Assembly: GCA_013375405.1 (NCBI GenBank)
Contig: JABXJU010000115.1
Span: 1-13,335, forward strand
DNA: 13,335 bases
DNA from: Candidatus Helarchaeota archaeon
GTDB lineage: Archaea; Asgardarchaeota; Lokiarchaeia; Helarchaeales; HEL-GB-A
Reading direction: 5' to 3'
The notes below the pieces were generated by a model. The model was not told where the DNA came from, ran no database searches, and was given only the letters and a program-made list of their open reading frames with translations. How positions within the stretch are numbered: the stretch's first letter is position 1; each line of letters begins with the position of its first letter. Of the stretch, positions 1 through 6,203 are shown one piece after another. The translations under genes and the position numbers were made by a program.

Positions 1-373
1 GAATGACTAGATCATAGCTTGCCTTGTCACAAGCAATAACATCGCGAGAGGCTAGGATACCTATGTCAGGAACCACGGGCAATTTACTTTTCCCCGGACA
101 ATTACATCGGGGGGTAATATCAAAGCCAAAGTTGATAAATCCTACTTTTTCTCTAAAGACAGAAGCTACTCCTTTAAAGCCATCCATCAATCCTCTCTGT
201 ACGTCCCAGGCAAAAACCGATCCCCAGGGAACCGTTATGGCCTGAGATGGACAAACGACAATACATTCTCCACATCCTATACATTTCTCCGCCTGGGAGT
301 GAATGTGGTTGTTCTTTTCAAAAGGTTTTCTACTTTCTCTTACAGAATTAAACTCCAAGGAGGAAAATAAAGT
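1..373 (-). pseudogene. 5'-truncated DUF362 / 4Fe-4S ferredoxin-like protein, left copy (runs off the left edge)
   Basis: The minus-strand frame is open from the TGA at 374-376 to the window edge. It encodes a single CxxCxxCxxxCP iron-sulfur cluster motif (CIGCGECIVVCP, bases 248-283), then the conserved DUF362 C-terminal block with VGFINFGFDITP, CNCPGK and VVPDIGILAS, ending at ASYDLV. DUF362 proteins are usually about 350-400 residues with the cluster near the middle. Here only about 30-40 residues precede the cluster before a stop, with no ATG and no good ribosome binding site, so the N-terminal half is missing. The family is thought to be iron-sulfur linked, but its reaction is not settled. 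The 3' end lies outside the window. The stretch 5-117 matches 13223-13335 at about 89 percent, so this is a paralogue or duplicate of the right-edge gene. A start inside the fragment cannot be fully excluded. Confidence 0.72.
5..117. repeat. Direct repeat, left copy (DUF362 coding segment)
   Basis: By hand alignment this 113-base segment matches 13223-13335 with about 12 mismatches and no gaps. Both copies lie in the same orientation and reading frame within DUF362 genes. The homology probably continues past the right window edge, so the true repeat length is unknown. Confidence 0.9.
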
Positions 374-710
374 TCATGCGGTAAAAACAAGGAATTGTTT
401 TAGTGATCTCTTGTAACGAGTATCGGCGCTGATACCTTTATTATCTGCCCATGAGAGGAAATTTATTTTATAAGGAAAGGCCGGAAGGTTGATTTTCCAA
501 AGCAGGGAAAGATTTAAGTAAAATGATAGGGCTATTTCAGGAAGAAAATTCCTCCGGGATGGATTTGATATGCCTATTTTTTCCGAACTTCTTAACTTTG
601 TCAGTCTCAATTTCTTCAGGTCGCAAGTTATATCGTGAATTTGTCGCAGTAATATACCACACTGGATGTCACAGTGTTGTCACAGTAGCTCATAATACCT
701 TGTGTCTGTC
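374..710. other. Stretch without a supportable gene between the decayed wHTH gene and the DUF362 fragment
   Basis: No intact gene is supported here. On the minus strand, 537-671 is open for about 43 codons and its end reads protein-like (LRPEEIETDKVKKFGK), but it has only a weak GTG start and no recognised relatives, so it may be another remnant. The longer minus-strand frame 374-610 starts at TTG, is low-complexity hydrophobic and ends at the TGA that also bounds the DUF362 fragment. The stretch carries a short-repeat cluster at 642-686. No T-rich terminator was found. Confidence 0.5.
642..686. repeat. Cluster of three TGTCRCAGT repeats with an overlapping imperfect hairpin
   Basis: TGTCACAGT occurs exactly at 667-675 and 678-686, an 11-base period of about one helical turn. 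A one-mismatch copy, TGTCGCAGT, lies at 642-650. Bases 657-664 and 672-679 form an imperfect inverted repeat (7 of 8 pairs) around a 7-base loop. Spacing by a helical turn is typical of protein-binding sites, but no regulator or promoter can be tied to it. Confidence 0.4.
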
Positions 711-1134
711 TTACTTTTTGGCGATTTCTCTTACAAAACCTAAATTAGCCAATTTTGAGAGATCATGCTGGGTTGTCTTTCTAACCAGATTAAACTTCTG
801 CCTGATTCCCTCACTAGAAACCTGTTTTTTCTCCAATAAATGCAATAAATTTTTTTATCGGTGCTTCCGTACGGCAAAAGATATATGAGATTTCTGAATC
901 TCAAAAAATATACTCCCAAGGAAAGGTAGTATAGTTTTCACATCTTTATGTTTTTGAGAGATAAAATAGAATAATACAGAGCTCATTTTCGAAATCCTTG
1001 ATATTACTGATAATAGAGCTTTAATTATCTCTATTGGCGAAAGTCAGGTTCATATCAAACTTTTCAGGGTCAATATTTGGAGAAACCTTAAGAACAGGAT
1101 CCTAGTTTTTGAAAATCCTTTTGTCAGGCATCAT
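711..1134 (-). pseudogene. Decayed operon gene with a C-terminal winged-helix domain, downstream of the PIN gene
   Basis: The ATG at 1132-1134 overlaps the PIN gene stop as ATGA. Reading on gives MMPDKRIFKN, an in-frame TAG (1102-1104), then DPVLKVSPNIDPEKFDMN to a TAA (1021-1023). It continues in frame through SNIKDFENELCIILFY. Near an A5 run (bases 951-955) the sensible frame shifts, giving KHKDVKTILPFLGSIFFE. A third stop (TAA, 855-857) follows, then the coding sense resumes to the TAA at 711-713. The last 45 or so residues (SSEGIRQKFNLV, TTQHDLSKLANLGFVREI) have the helix-turn-helix plus wing pattern of a winged-helix domain. So one gene of about 140 codons appears to carry three nonsense changes and one frameshift. 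The original function is unknown. The reconstruction is by eye and rests on protein-like composition and the coupled start. Confidence 0.6.
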
Positions 1135-1904
1135 ATCTTCTTCCCGATAGGTAAAATAACCTTGCCTGAGTCTTTGAATCGCGGAAGTGCCTCTTTTAGA
1201 TCTTTAAGTAATTTTTCTCTAATTCTTTTCCAGAATTCATCTTCGGACTCCTTAAGATTTTTAGAAACAGATCTTAATTCTCTATCGTAAGTTATTAATT
1301 CATCTGATTCTGCTAATATCGCTGAAGCATAAACATAAATATCCGTAGTTCCTAATAGAATATGTTTAGTTATTACTTCCGCTATTTTATATATGTCCTT
1401 AAATACTCCATCGTGGCCTTCCAAAATTTTATACTCTATTCCCTCATTAGATAAAAATCCTTTAAAATTCTCCAGATATTGTGTAATTTTACCATAATTA
1501 TATCCTTCTATACCACTCAAAAATAGTCTACATACCTTCTTTGTTCGTAATCTATATGGAATACCTGCTTTTGTTAGATTGGAGTCCACCGATCTTTCTG
1601 CTAAGACATGTAACAACTCAAATTTACAAACTTGCGAAGATATGACTTCTACTCCTTTTTCAGACTCTTTCCTTAAATAGAGAAATAATTTCTGACCCTG
1701 TTTTATCGCCTCTTCTAAAGCAAAAATTCTTCGTGGATACCCGACTTTCTTCCAAAAAGAACTTCCTTCTGTCAAATCGATACCTACGTCACTTGGATTT
1801 AACTTGAGTATATCACAAAATTCCACGTATATTGATAAGCGGCTTAATGCGTTCGAATCCAAGAATACTGTCTTTAAAAGAATTTCACTTTCCCTGTTCT
1901 TCAT
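1131..1904 (-). CDS. PIN-domain nuclease, long form (257 aa)
   Basis: The four acidic positions expected for a metal-dependent PIN ribonuclease are visible: D16 in FLDSNAL, E96 in CKFELLHVLAER, D188 in TTDIYVYASAILAESD and D207 in ITYDREL. PIN domains cut single-stranded RNA or flapped nucleic acid in the cytoplasm. At 257 residues it is about twice the size of a VapC toxin, because of long inserts between D16 and E96 and between E96 and D188, plus a charged tail. No small antitoxin gene lies beside it. The ATG at 1904 overlaps the ATPase gene by 20 bases and has GAGG a few bases upstream, so the two are translationally coupled. Its stop overlaps the ATG of a decayed gene. The context suggests an effector nuclease of the ATPase module rather than a free-standing toxin. 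The domain call is good; the substrate is unknown. Confidence 0.8.
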   Translation of the reverse strand: MKNRESEILLKTVFLDSNALSRLSIYVEFCDILKLNPSDVGIDLTEGSSFWKKVGYPRRIFALEEAIKQGQKLFLYLRKESEKGVEVISSQVCKFELLHVLAERSVDSNLTKAGIPYRLRTKKVCRLFLSGIEGYNYGKITQYLENFKGFLSNEGIEYKILEGHDGVFKDIYKIAEVITKHILLGTTDIYVYASAILAESDELITYDRELRSVSKNLKESEDEFWKRIREKLLKDLKEALPRFKDSGKVILPIGKKI

Positions 1905-3111
1905 TTCTTTCCTCTGATTTTTGAGGCGGATAAATACTCTCTATAATTTCTCTTGCGAAGTCTTTTGAAAATGGGGACTTCTCCTTTCTGCTCATAGCTT
2001 CGGACAATATAAAAAACCCTATCCTTACGAGAGGTCTCGGATATCTTAATTCTGGTTCTTGCAGGAAATCCACTATAGTGTCTGGAAAAGGTAATAGAGT
2101 TCCTCTCTTATTCGATCCCTTTGGACGAGCTCTATCTAACCACCATGTAAGAAGTCTCTTTGCTTCCTCAGGTTCAAGAGGATTCAACTCCAATTTATAC
2201 TTTTCTCCCTGTGTAAACCTCTGCCATAGAGCTGGATCAAGCTCTCGAGTTGAATGAGCAGCCTCTGGCGTCGTGGATAAAATGATCCATAAATTCTCTG
2301 TTTCTGAAATACTTATCAATCTCCTTAAAGTAGCAAGATATTCATGGGCTTTCCTTTTAGGCATGCGTCTATATAAAGCAACGTCTTCAAATTCATCTAT
2401 AAGAAAAACAATCCCACGAACATTGTATATCTTAGTAAGAGCCTTTATCAATGCTTTAAAGTAAGGTGCTTCTTCTTTCTCGGCTACCAATGTTCCTTTT
2501 GTCCCGACAACGAAATCTCTATATTCAAAATATGGCTTAACAGCGGTTTCTGCCACAACTAAAGAAAGCCTATAAGCAATTTCTTCATCAGGAGTTATAC
2601 TTAATTTATCTTTTATTATTTTTTGCAATTCCGTTGTGGCAGTGTTTCTCTCAGTCTTTTTTGATAAAGCCGATAACCACTCAGAGAAACTCATCGGTAT
2701 TAGCCTCAATTGTGCAGATTTTTCAATGTGCGGTTTACCCAATTCCCATAAACTTTTGGCGAATTCATATCTACCTACTCCTCTCATAAGAGAATTAGCA
2801 AGATCATAAAACTGAAGTCCAGGGTTATCGAAAAGAAATGGATAAACCCCCCTTTCCTGAAAATAACCACCTAAGTACCTGAGAAGAACTGTTTTCCCGC
2901 TTCCATATTTACCTATGATAGGAAAAGCTTTAGGTCCTTCCCCCGTGCTTAAAGAAGATATATAACTTTCTATTTTATTCATCCAGCTTTCTGGCATGTA
3001 AAGTTTCCGTTTTTCTTCTATATCTATTCCTGCAGCAGCGGGAGGAAAGGGATTGAATTTAAGTGCGTATCCCCCTGGGGGAGAACCATTGACATTTTTC
3101 AAACTCTTCAT
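1885..3111 (-). CDS. AAA-type ATPase, Orc1/Cdc6-like (408 aa)
   Basis: An N-terminal FNPFPP stretch (residues 19-24) precedes a P-loop GKYGSGKT (67-74). Walker B is VFLIDEFED (235-243). A sensor-1-like ILSTTPEA (277-284) follows, and a basic YPRPLVRIG (357-365) may act as sensor 2. The layout fits ATPases of the Orc/Cdc6 or STAND-like AAA groups that drive or gate a partner nuclease on DNA. It probably binds and hydrolyses ATP in the cytoplasm. It starts at ATG 3111 with GGAGG six bases upstream, and its ATG overlaps the stop of the upstream wHTH protein as ATGA. The PIN gene starts inside its 3' end. It lies too far from BREX BrxC or BrxD by eye to use those names. The C-terminal 12 residues are polar and look disordered. 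It is the likely motor or sensor of this module. Confidence 0.8.
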   Translation of the reverse strand: MKSLKNVNGSPPGGYALKFNPFPPAAAGIDIEEKRKLYMPESWMNKIESYISSLSTGEGPKAFPIIGKYGSGKTVLLRYLGGYFQERGVYPFLFDNPGLQFYDLANSLMRGVGRYEFAKSLWELGKPHIEKSAQLRLIPMSFSEWLSALSKKTERNTATTELQKIIKDKLSITPDEEIAYRLSLVVAETAVKPYFEYRDFVVGTKGTLVAEKEEAPYFKALIKALTKIYNVRGIVFLIDEFEDVALYRRMPKRKAHEYLATLRRLISISETENLWIILSTTPEAAHSTRELDPALWQRFTQGEKYKLELNPLEPEEAKRLLTWWLDRARPKGSNKRGTLLPFPDTIVDFLQEPELRYPRPLVRIGFFILSEAMSRKEKSPFSKDFAREIIESIYPPQKSEERNEEQGK

Positions 3112-4106
3112 AGAGGGCCTCCTTTTTTCTTTCGTAAAGTCTCATATAAATCTTTATGGATTTTTATATGAGATATGAATTGTCCTTCCTTATCCCGTAA
3201 GTAAGTTTTTGTAAGTACTCGATCTTGCAAGGCGAAAGGTGTCTTCAAGTCTATGAAGCTGGAAGATGAAGGGATGAAATCCACATACTGTGAGAAACGC
3301 TTTTTTAGTTCTATAATGGTATCTTTAATTTCTCCAATAGAAACCCTTAGAGGCAACGCTACCTCCTTAGCTATATCCTGCATACTTATAGTTAACCATT
3401 TCTCTCCTGGTTGAAATTTTATAAAAGATAAGATATTAGAGGTAATTTCGACTTTTGGTAAATTGCCTTTTTTCCTAATTGGGTAAATAATTCTTCCGTC
3501 TTTGTAATGAATAAAGATTTCATCTGTTATTCCAAGTTCTAATGACCACAATCTTATTCCCCAAAAAACGGCGTGCATTAAATCTGGAGTATCAATGCGA
3601 AGTATAGAGCTGTCTACTAGATTCCGCAAAATTACTCCCTCTTTCCCCTTTGTTTCAACTTTTATTGAGTTAGCCTCGTTCCGAAAGGTGATTAAATCAT
3701 ATTTTCGCTTCTTAATGAAACAATCAAAAAAAAGTTTTTTACAGTCAGGGTTATTTGTTACTATATCAGCAATGATTTCTTTTTCAATTTCTGCTAGAGG
3801 TTCTTTAAATTGAATAAGACCGAGGAGTTTTTTTACTTTTTCGTTTTCAGAAATGAAATAAAAACCTCTGGTGTTTGTTGCCATACCTAAATGTTCGATG
3901 ATCTTCCTATAATGATAGCGTGGAGAATGGGCAAATAGAGTCCCATCATTTTTTACCAGAATCCCCCTTTTTACTCCAATTTCTTCTAATGTCCCTGCTC
4001 TCAATTTGCCGTTATTTTCTGCAATAAGCAGTAAAAGATCTCTAACTCTTCTAAAATCAACATACCTCATCCAAAGTGCTTTTCTCTTTCTTACTTCTTT
4101 TTCCAT
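3108..4106 (-). CDS. Unrecognised protein with winged-helix-like ends and a candidate PD-(D/E)XK core (332 aa)
   Basis: I do not recognise this family. Residues 15-85 look like a winged helix (VRDLLLLIAENNGKL, then RYHYRKIIEHLGMA and a GFYFIS hairpin). The middle holds YDLITF (D137) followed by SIKVETKGK (E151, K153): two beta strands carrying D and E-x-K at the spacing typical of PD-(D/E)XK nucleases. A helix and a strand (TDEIFIHY, 194-201) then follow, as in that fold. Residues 230-330 are mixed helix and strand with a polar SSSS loop at 280-283. ATG 4106 overlaps the methyltransferase gene by 16 bases and has AGGAAAG upstream. The stop overlaps the ATPase ATG as ATGA, so ATPase synthesis probably depends on its translation. 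A restriction-type DNA nuclease, or a DNA-binding specificity subunit for the ATPase, are the two readings I would consider. Confidence 0.6.
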   Translation of the reverse strand: MEKEVRKRKALWMRYVDFRRVRDLLLLIAENNGKLRAGTLEEIGVKRGILVKNDGTLFAHSPRYHYRKIIEHLGMATNTRGFYFISENEKVKKLLGLIQFKEPLAEIEKEIIADIVTNNPDCKKLFFDCFIKKRKYDLITFRNEANSIKVETKGKEGVILRNLVDSSILRIDTPDLMHAVFWGIRLWSLELGITDEIFIHYKDGRIIYPIRKKGNLPKVEITSNILSFIKFQPGEKWLTISMQDIAKEVALPLRVSIGEIKDTIIELKKRFSQYVDFIPSSSSFIDLKTPFALQDRVLTKTYLRDKEGQFISHIKIHKDLYETLRKKKGGPL

Positions 4107-5326
4107 ATTATTATGCTTTCCTTTGCAGGCATTCTCCCAAATTCACGCATCTGCTGCGGGCTATTCCCTCTAAATCTTGCTACGAGTGTTTCCTGATGTG
4201 TTAGTCCCAAAGAATTACCTATTTCCACAAGAATCTCGCTAACAGGAATCAAAATTCCTCCATATCGAACATCCCCAATTACAAGTGCTGCAAAACTACC
4301 TTGCTTTATTATTCTTACCACTTCCTTAAGCACCAGATACATATCTTCAAAATAACCCTCTATCATAGGAATGACTTGTTTATTAGGCAGCTCCTTTCTC
4401 TTAAGTTTTTCTATTATATTTTTTAAACTGATAGGCTCTCCATAGTTTTGATCCTTTGTAAAGTTTCTCCTCGCTTCTACATGGGAGCGTAATGTTTTAT
4501 ATCTTAATTCTTTAATCTCATTTTCAGATTTCAAGAATCCGACGGCTAACTCCAGAATATACACTCTTGTATAATCGTGTCTATTAAGATATGGAGGAGA
4601 GGTAATAACTGCATCAAATGACTCCGTCGAAAAGCAAATTTGCCGTGCATCACCCAAGAAAGCCTTGGATTTGATATTATTTTGTTGACTTAAACTGTCA
4701 CTACACTCAAGATCAGTAAGCATTTCATTGATTTTGCCAAAGAGAACTTCTTTGAATCTCGATGTCTCTTTATTAGGAACCATTCTTAAAAACCCACCGT
4801 CCTTCTTAGCAAGAGCAACTTTTTCTACAACAGAAAGAAGAGCTGTAAGGAAAAAATATCTGAAATTTTTGCTCTTAATCCTTTGAACCCAACTTTTAAC
4901 AGCAAAGATATTGAACAATGTTTCTTGATCAAAGACCTTATGAAGTATGCCAATTTCTGGGATCAGAGATGCGCTTCTCTTGCGATTGTTTAGAAACTCG
5001 CCGAGTTCCTTAATCTTATACTTAATTTTCTTTATGTTATAATTTTGTAACTTGGCGTTAGAAATAAATACAGAAAGTGGTAAAATATCTATTCCCATAG
5101 CGAATATTCCTTTTTCTTTTGCAGCTAATAAAGTAGTCCCACTGCCGCAAAATGGATCCAATATGGTACTCTGGGAGTTGAGATTAAATTTATCTATTAA
5201 ATACCAGACTAAATCTCTTGAGAAGCTATGGTTAAAATGATACCACCTATAAATGGATAGCTTTTTATTTTGATATGGCGTCACTAAAAGACGAAAGTAT
5301 TTTACGTCTTTTGTACTTTTATTCAT
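4091..5326 (-). CDS. Site-specific DNA methyltransferase, SPPY type (N4-cytosine or N6-adenine, 411 aa)
   Basis: The SAM-binding motif I is DPFCGSGTT (residues 57-65), followed by an acidic motif II residue D80 in MGID. The catalytic motif IV is TSPPY (242-246), and a late GSFAALVIGD (343-352) matches the usual C-terminal strand of N6_N4_Mtase proteins. Motif I comes before motif IV. The N-terminal RWYHFNHSFSRDLV (27-40) is typical of cassette-type modification methylases, as is the end RMPAKESIIIW. SPPY fits transfer to an exocyclic amino group, N4 of cytosine or N6 of adenine. Residues 95-225 probably hold target recognition. The ATG at 5326 overlaps the stop of an upstream gene remnant as ATGA. 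It probably protects host DNA from the adjacent ATPase/nuclease genes. The methyltransferase call is strong; the base specificity is not decided. Confidence 0.9.
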   Translation of the reverse strand: MNKSTKDVKYFRLLVTPYQNKKLSIYRWYHFNHSFSRDLVWYLIDKFNLNSQSTILDPFCGSGTTLLAAKEKGIFAMGIDILPLSVFISNAKLQNYNIKKIKYKIKELGEFLNNRKRSASLIPEIGILHKVFDQETLFNIFAVKSWVQRIKSKNFRYFFLTALLSVVEKVALAKKDGGFLRMVPNKETSRFKEVLFGKINEMLTDLECSDSLSQQNNIKSKAFLGDARQICFSTESFDAVITSPPYLNRHDYTRVYILELAVGFLKSENEIKELRYKTLRSHVEARRNFTKDQNYGEPISLKNIIEKLKRKELPNKQVIPMIEGYFEDMYLVLKEVVRIIKQGSFAALVIGDVRYGGILIPVSEILVEIGNSLGLTHQETLVARFRGNSPQQMREFGRMPAKESIIIWKKK

Positions 5327-5516
5327 TTCTTGAAATCCCCTACCTTCTTTACTTCCTTCTTTTCATTCCCAAAAACATCTATATAGATAATCATCATCTG
5401 ACCGTTTAGCCTATCTAGGTCAAAACGGAATTCATGGCTGTTCTTCTTTATGTCTCAGCATAAAAGGCATCATCAAAATCAAATACTTCCGCGTTATGGC
5501 CATAATCCGCTACTGG
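5323..5516 (-). pseudogene. C-terminal remnant of a lost gene between radC and the second methyltransferase gene
   Basis: Directly after the RadC stop the sequence reads VADYGHNAEVFDFDDAF and YAET, ending at a TAA. In a shifted frame it then continues KKNSHEFRFDLDRLNGQ, MMIIYIDVFGNE and EVKKVGDFKK to a TGA that overlaps the methyltransferase ATG as ATGA. The acidic strand followed by the IYIDVFGNE beta strand looks like the end of a larger enzyme and shows no random-sequence character. About 60 codons are left with one frameshift and no start of their own. The natural reading is that a gene once coupled to the methyltransferase was mostly deleted, with radC now sitting at the break. The parent family is not recognised; a restriction or helicase subunit would fit the context, but this is inference. 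Confidence 0.55.
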
Positions 5517-6203
5517 TTAAATTCTGCTATTTTCTCTAAAGCTATAATAGTTCTCCTTGGTTATGATTAAATGATCAATGAGATACAAGTCTAAAAAATC
5601 AGTCGCTTTTTTAATTTTTTGTGTTAATTTAATGTCCTCCTCGCTTGGTTCCAATTTTCCGCTGGGGTGGTTATGTGCTATGATAATGCTGGTAGCATCA
5701 TAAATCATTGCTGGTTGAATGATATCTTTAGGATGAACATAGGATATGTTTGACCTTCCGATGGCTAAAGTTTCCTGTCTTAAAAGTATATTTTGACCAT
5801 CAAGGTATATTCCAATTAAGTGCTCTCTTCTGGCATTCCTAATTCCATTCAACAACTTCAATATTTTCTCAGTAGAGTTTATAAGGGGAGTCTCTTCTTT
5901 TACTTCTTCAAAAATTCTTCTTCCCATTTCAAAGTTAGCGATAAGCTGGATAGCTTTTGTTTCACCAATGCCTGAGATTTCATTCCAATCTTTTAGAGAC
6001 AAATTTATCAATTCTTTTATCTTATATTTATGGAGAATTCTTGATGCTATTTTTATCACATTTTCTCGTTTTGTGCCTTTTGCAAGCATTATAGCTAAGA
6101 GATCTACATCGCTAAGTTTTTTAGCTCCTGATGTCTTTAATTTCTCTCTGGGTCTGAGGCTCTTTGGTAGTTCTTTTACCTTCTTTAAATATCTCTCACG
6201 CAT
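5517..6203 (-). CDS. radC: RadC-like JAB/MPN-domain protein (228 aa)
   Basis: This is a normal-length RadC (UPF0758). The N-terminal part carries a helix-hairpin-helix, EISGIGETKA (residues 75-84). The C-terminal half is a JAB/MPN+ metalloprotease-like domain with E127 in REHLIGIYL, H177 and H179 in AHNHPSG, S187 and D190, so the full zinc-ligand set is present. Despite its old name, RadC is not firmly established as a repair enzyme. Family members are frequent in mobile islands and antirestriction regions. ATG 6203 overlaps the mcrC stop by 8 bases (ATGCGTGA), so it is part of the same operon. It ends with YYSFRENSRI, the usual RadC end, and is followed by a gene remnant in the same frame. 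Its role in this island is not evident from sequence. Confidence 0.92.
   Translation of the reverse strand: MRERYLKKVKELPKSLRPREKLKTSGAKKLSDVDLLAIMLAKGTKRENVIKIASRILHKYKIKELINLSLKDWNEISGIGETKAIQLIANFEMGRRIFEEVKEETPLINSTEKILKLLNGIRNARREHLIGIYLDGQNILLRQETLAIGRSNISYVHPKDIIQPAMIYDATSIIIAHNHPSGKLEPSEEDIKLTQKIKKATDFLDLYLIDHLIITKENYYSFRENSRI

Noticed and set aside
24..245. Plus-strand open frame
   Set aside because: It is antisense to the conserved DUF362/ferredoxin coding sequence and has no family features.
374..610. Minus-strand frame that joins the DUF362 fragment through a single TGA
   Set aside because: Its residues do not resemble the N-terminal half of DUF362 proteins, so it is not the missing 5' part; it starts only at TTG and has no other support.
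657..679. Rho-independent terminator at the end of the operon
   Set aside because: The hairpin is imperfect, only moderately GC-rich and has no T-run on either side.
523..888. Plus-strand open frame of 121 codons
   Set aside because: It lies opposite the decayed wHTH gene, has no ribosome binding site and reads as low-complexity F, L and C-rich sequence.
711..1134. Stop-codon recoding instead of gene decay
   Set aside because: Both TAG and TAA would need to be read through and a frameshift is also present, while TAA and TGA end the intact neighbouring genes normally.
1131..5326. BREX or DISARM locus
   Set aside because: There is no alkaline-phosphatase-like PglZ, no large BrxC ATPase, no DrmA/DrmB-type helicase or DUF1998 protein and no phospholipase D-type protein.
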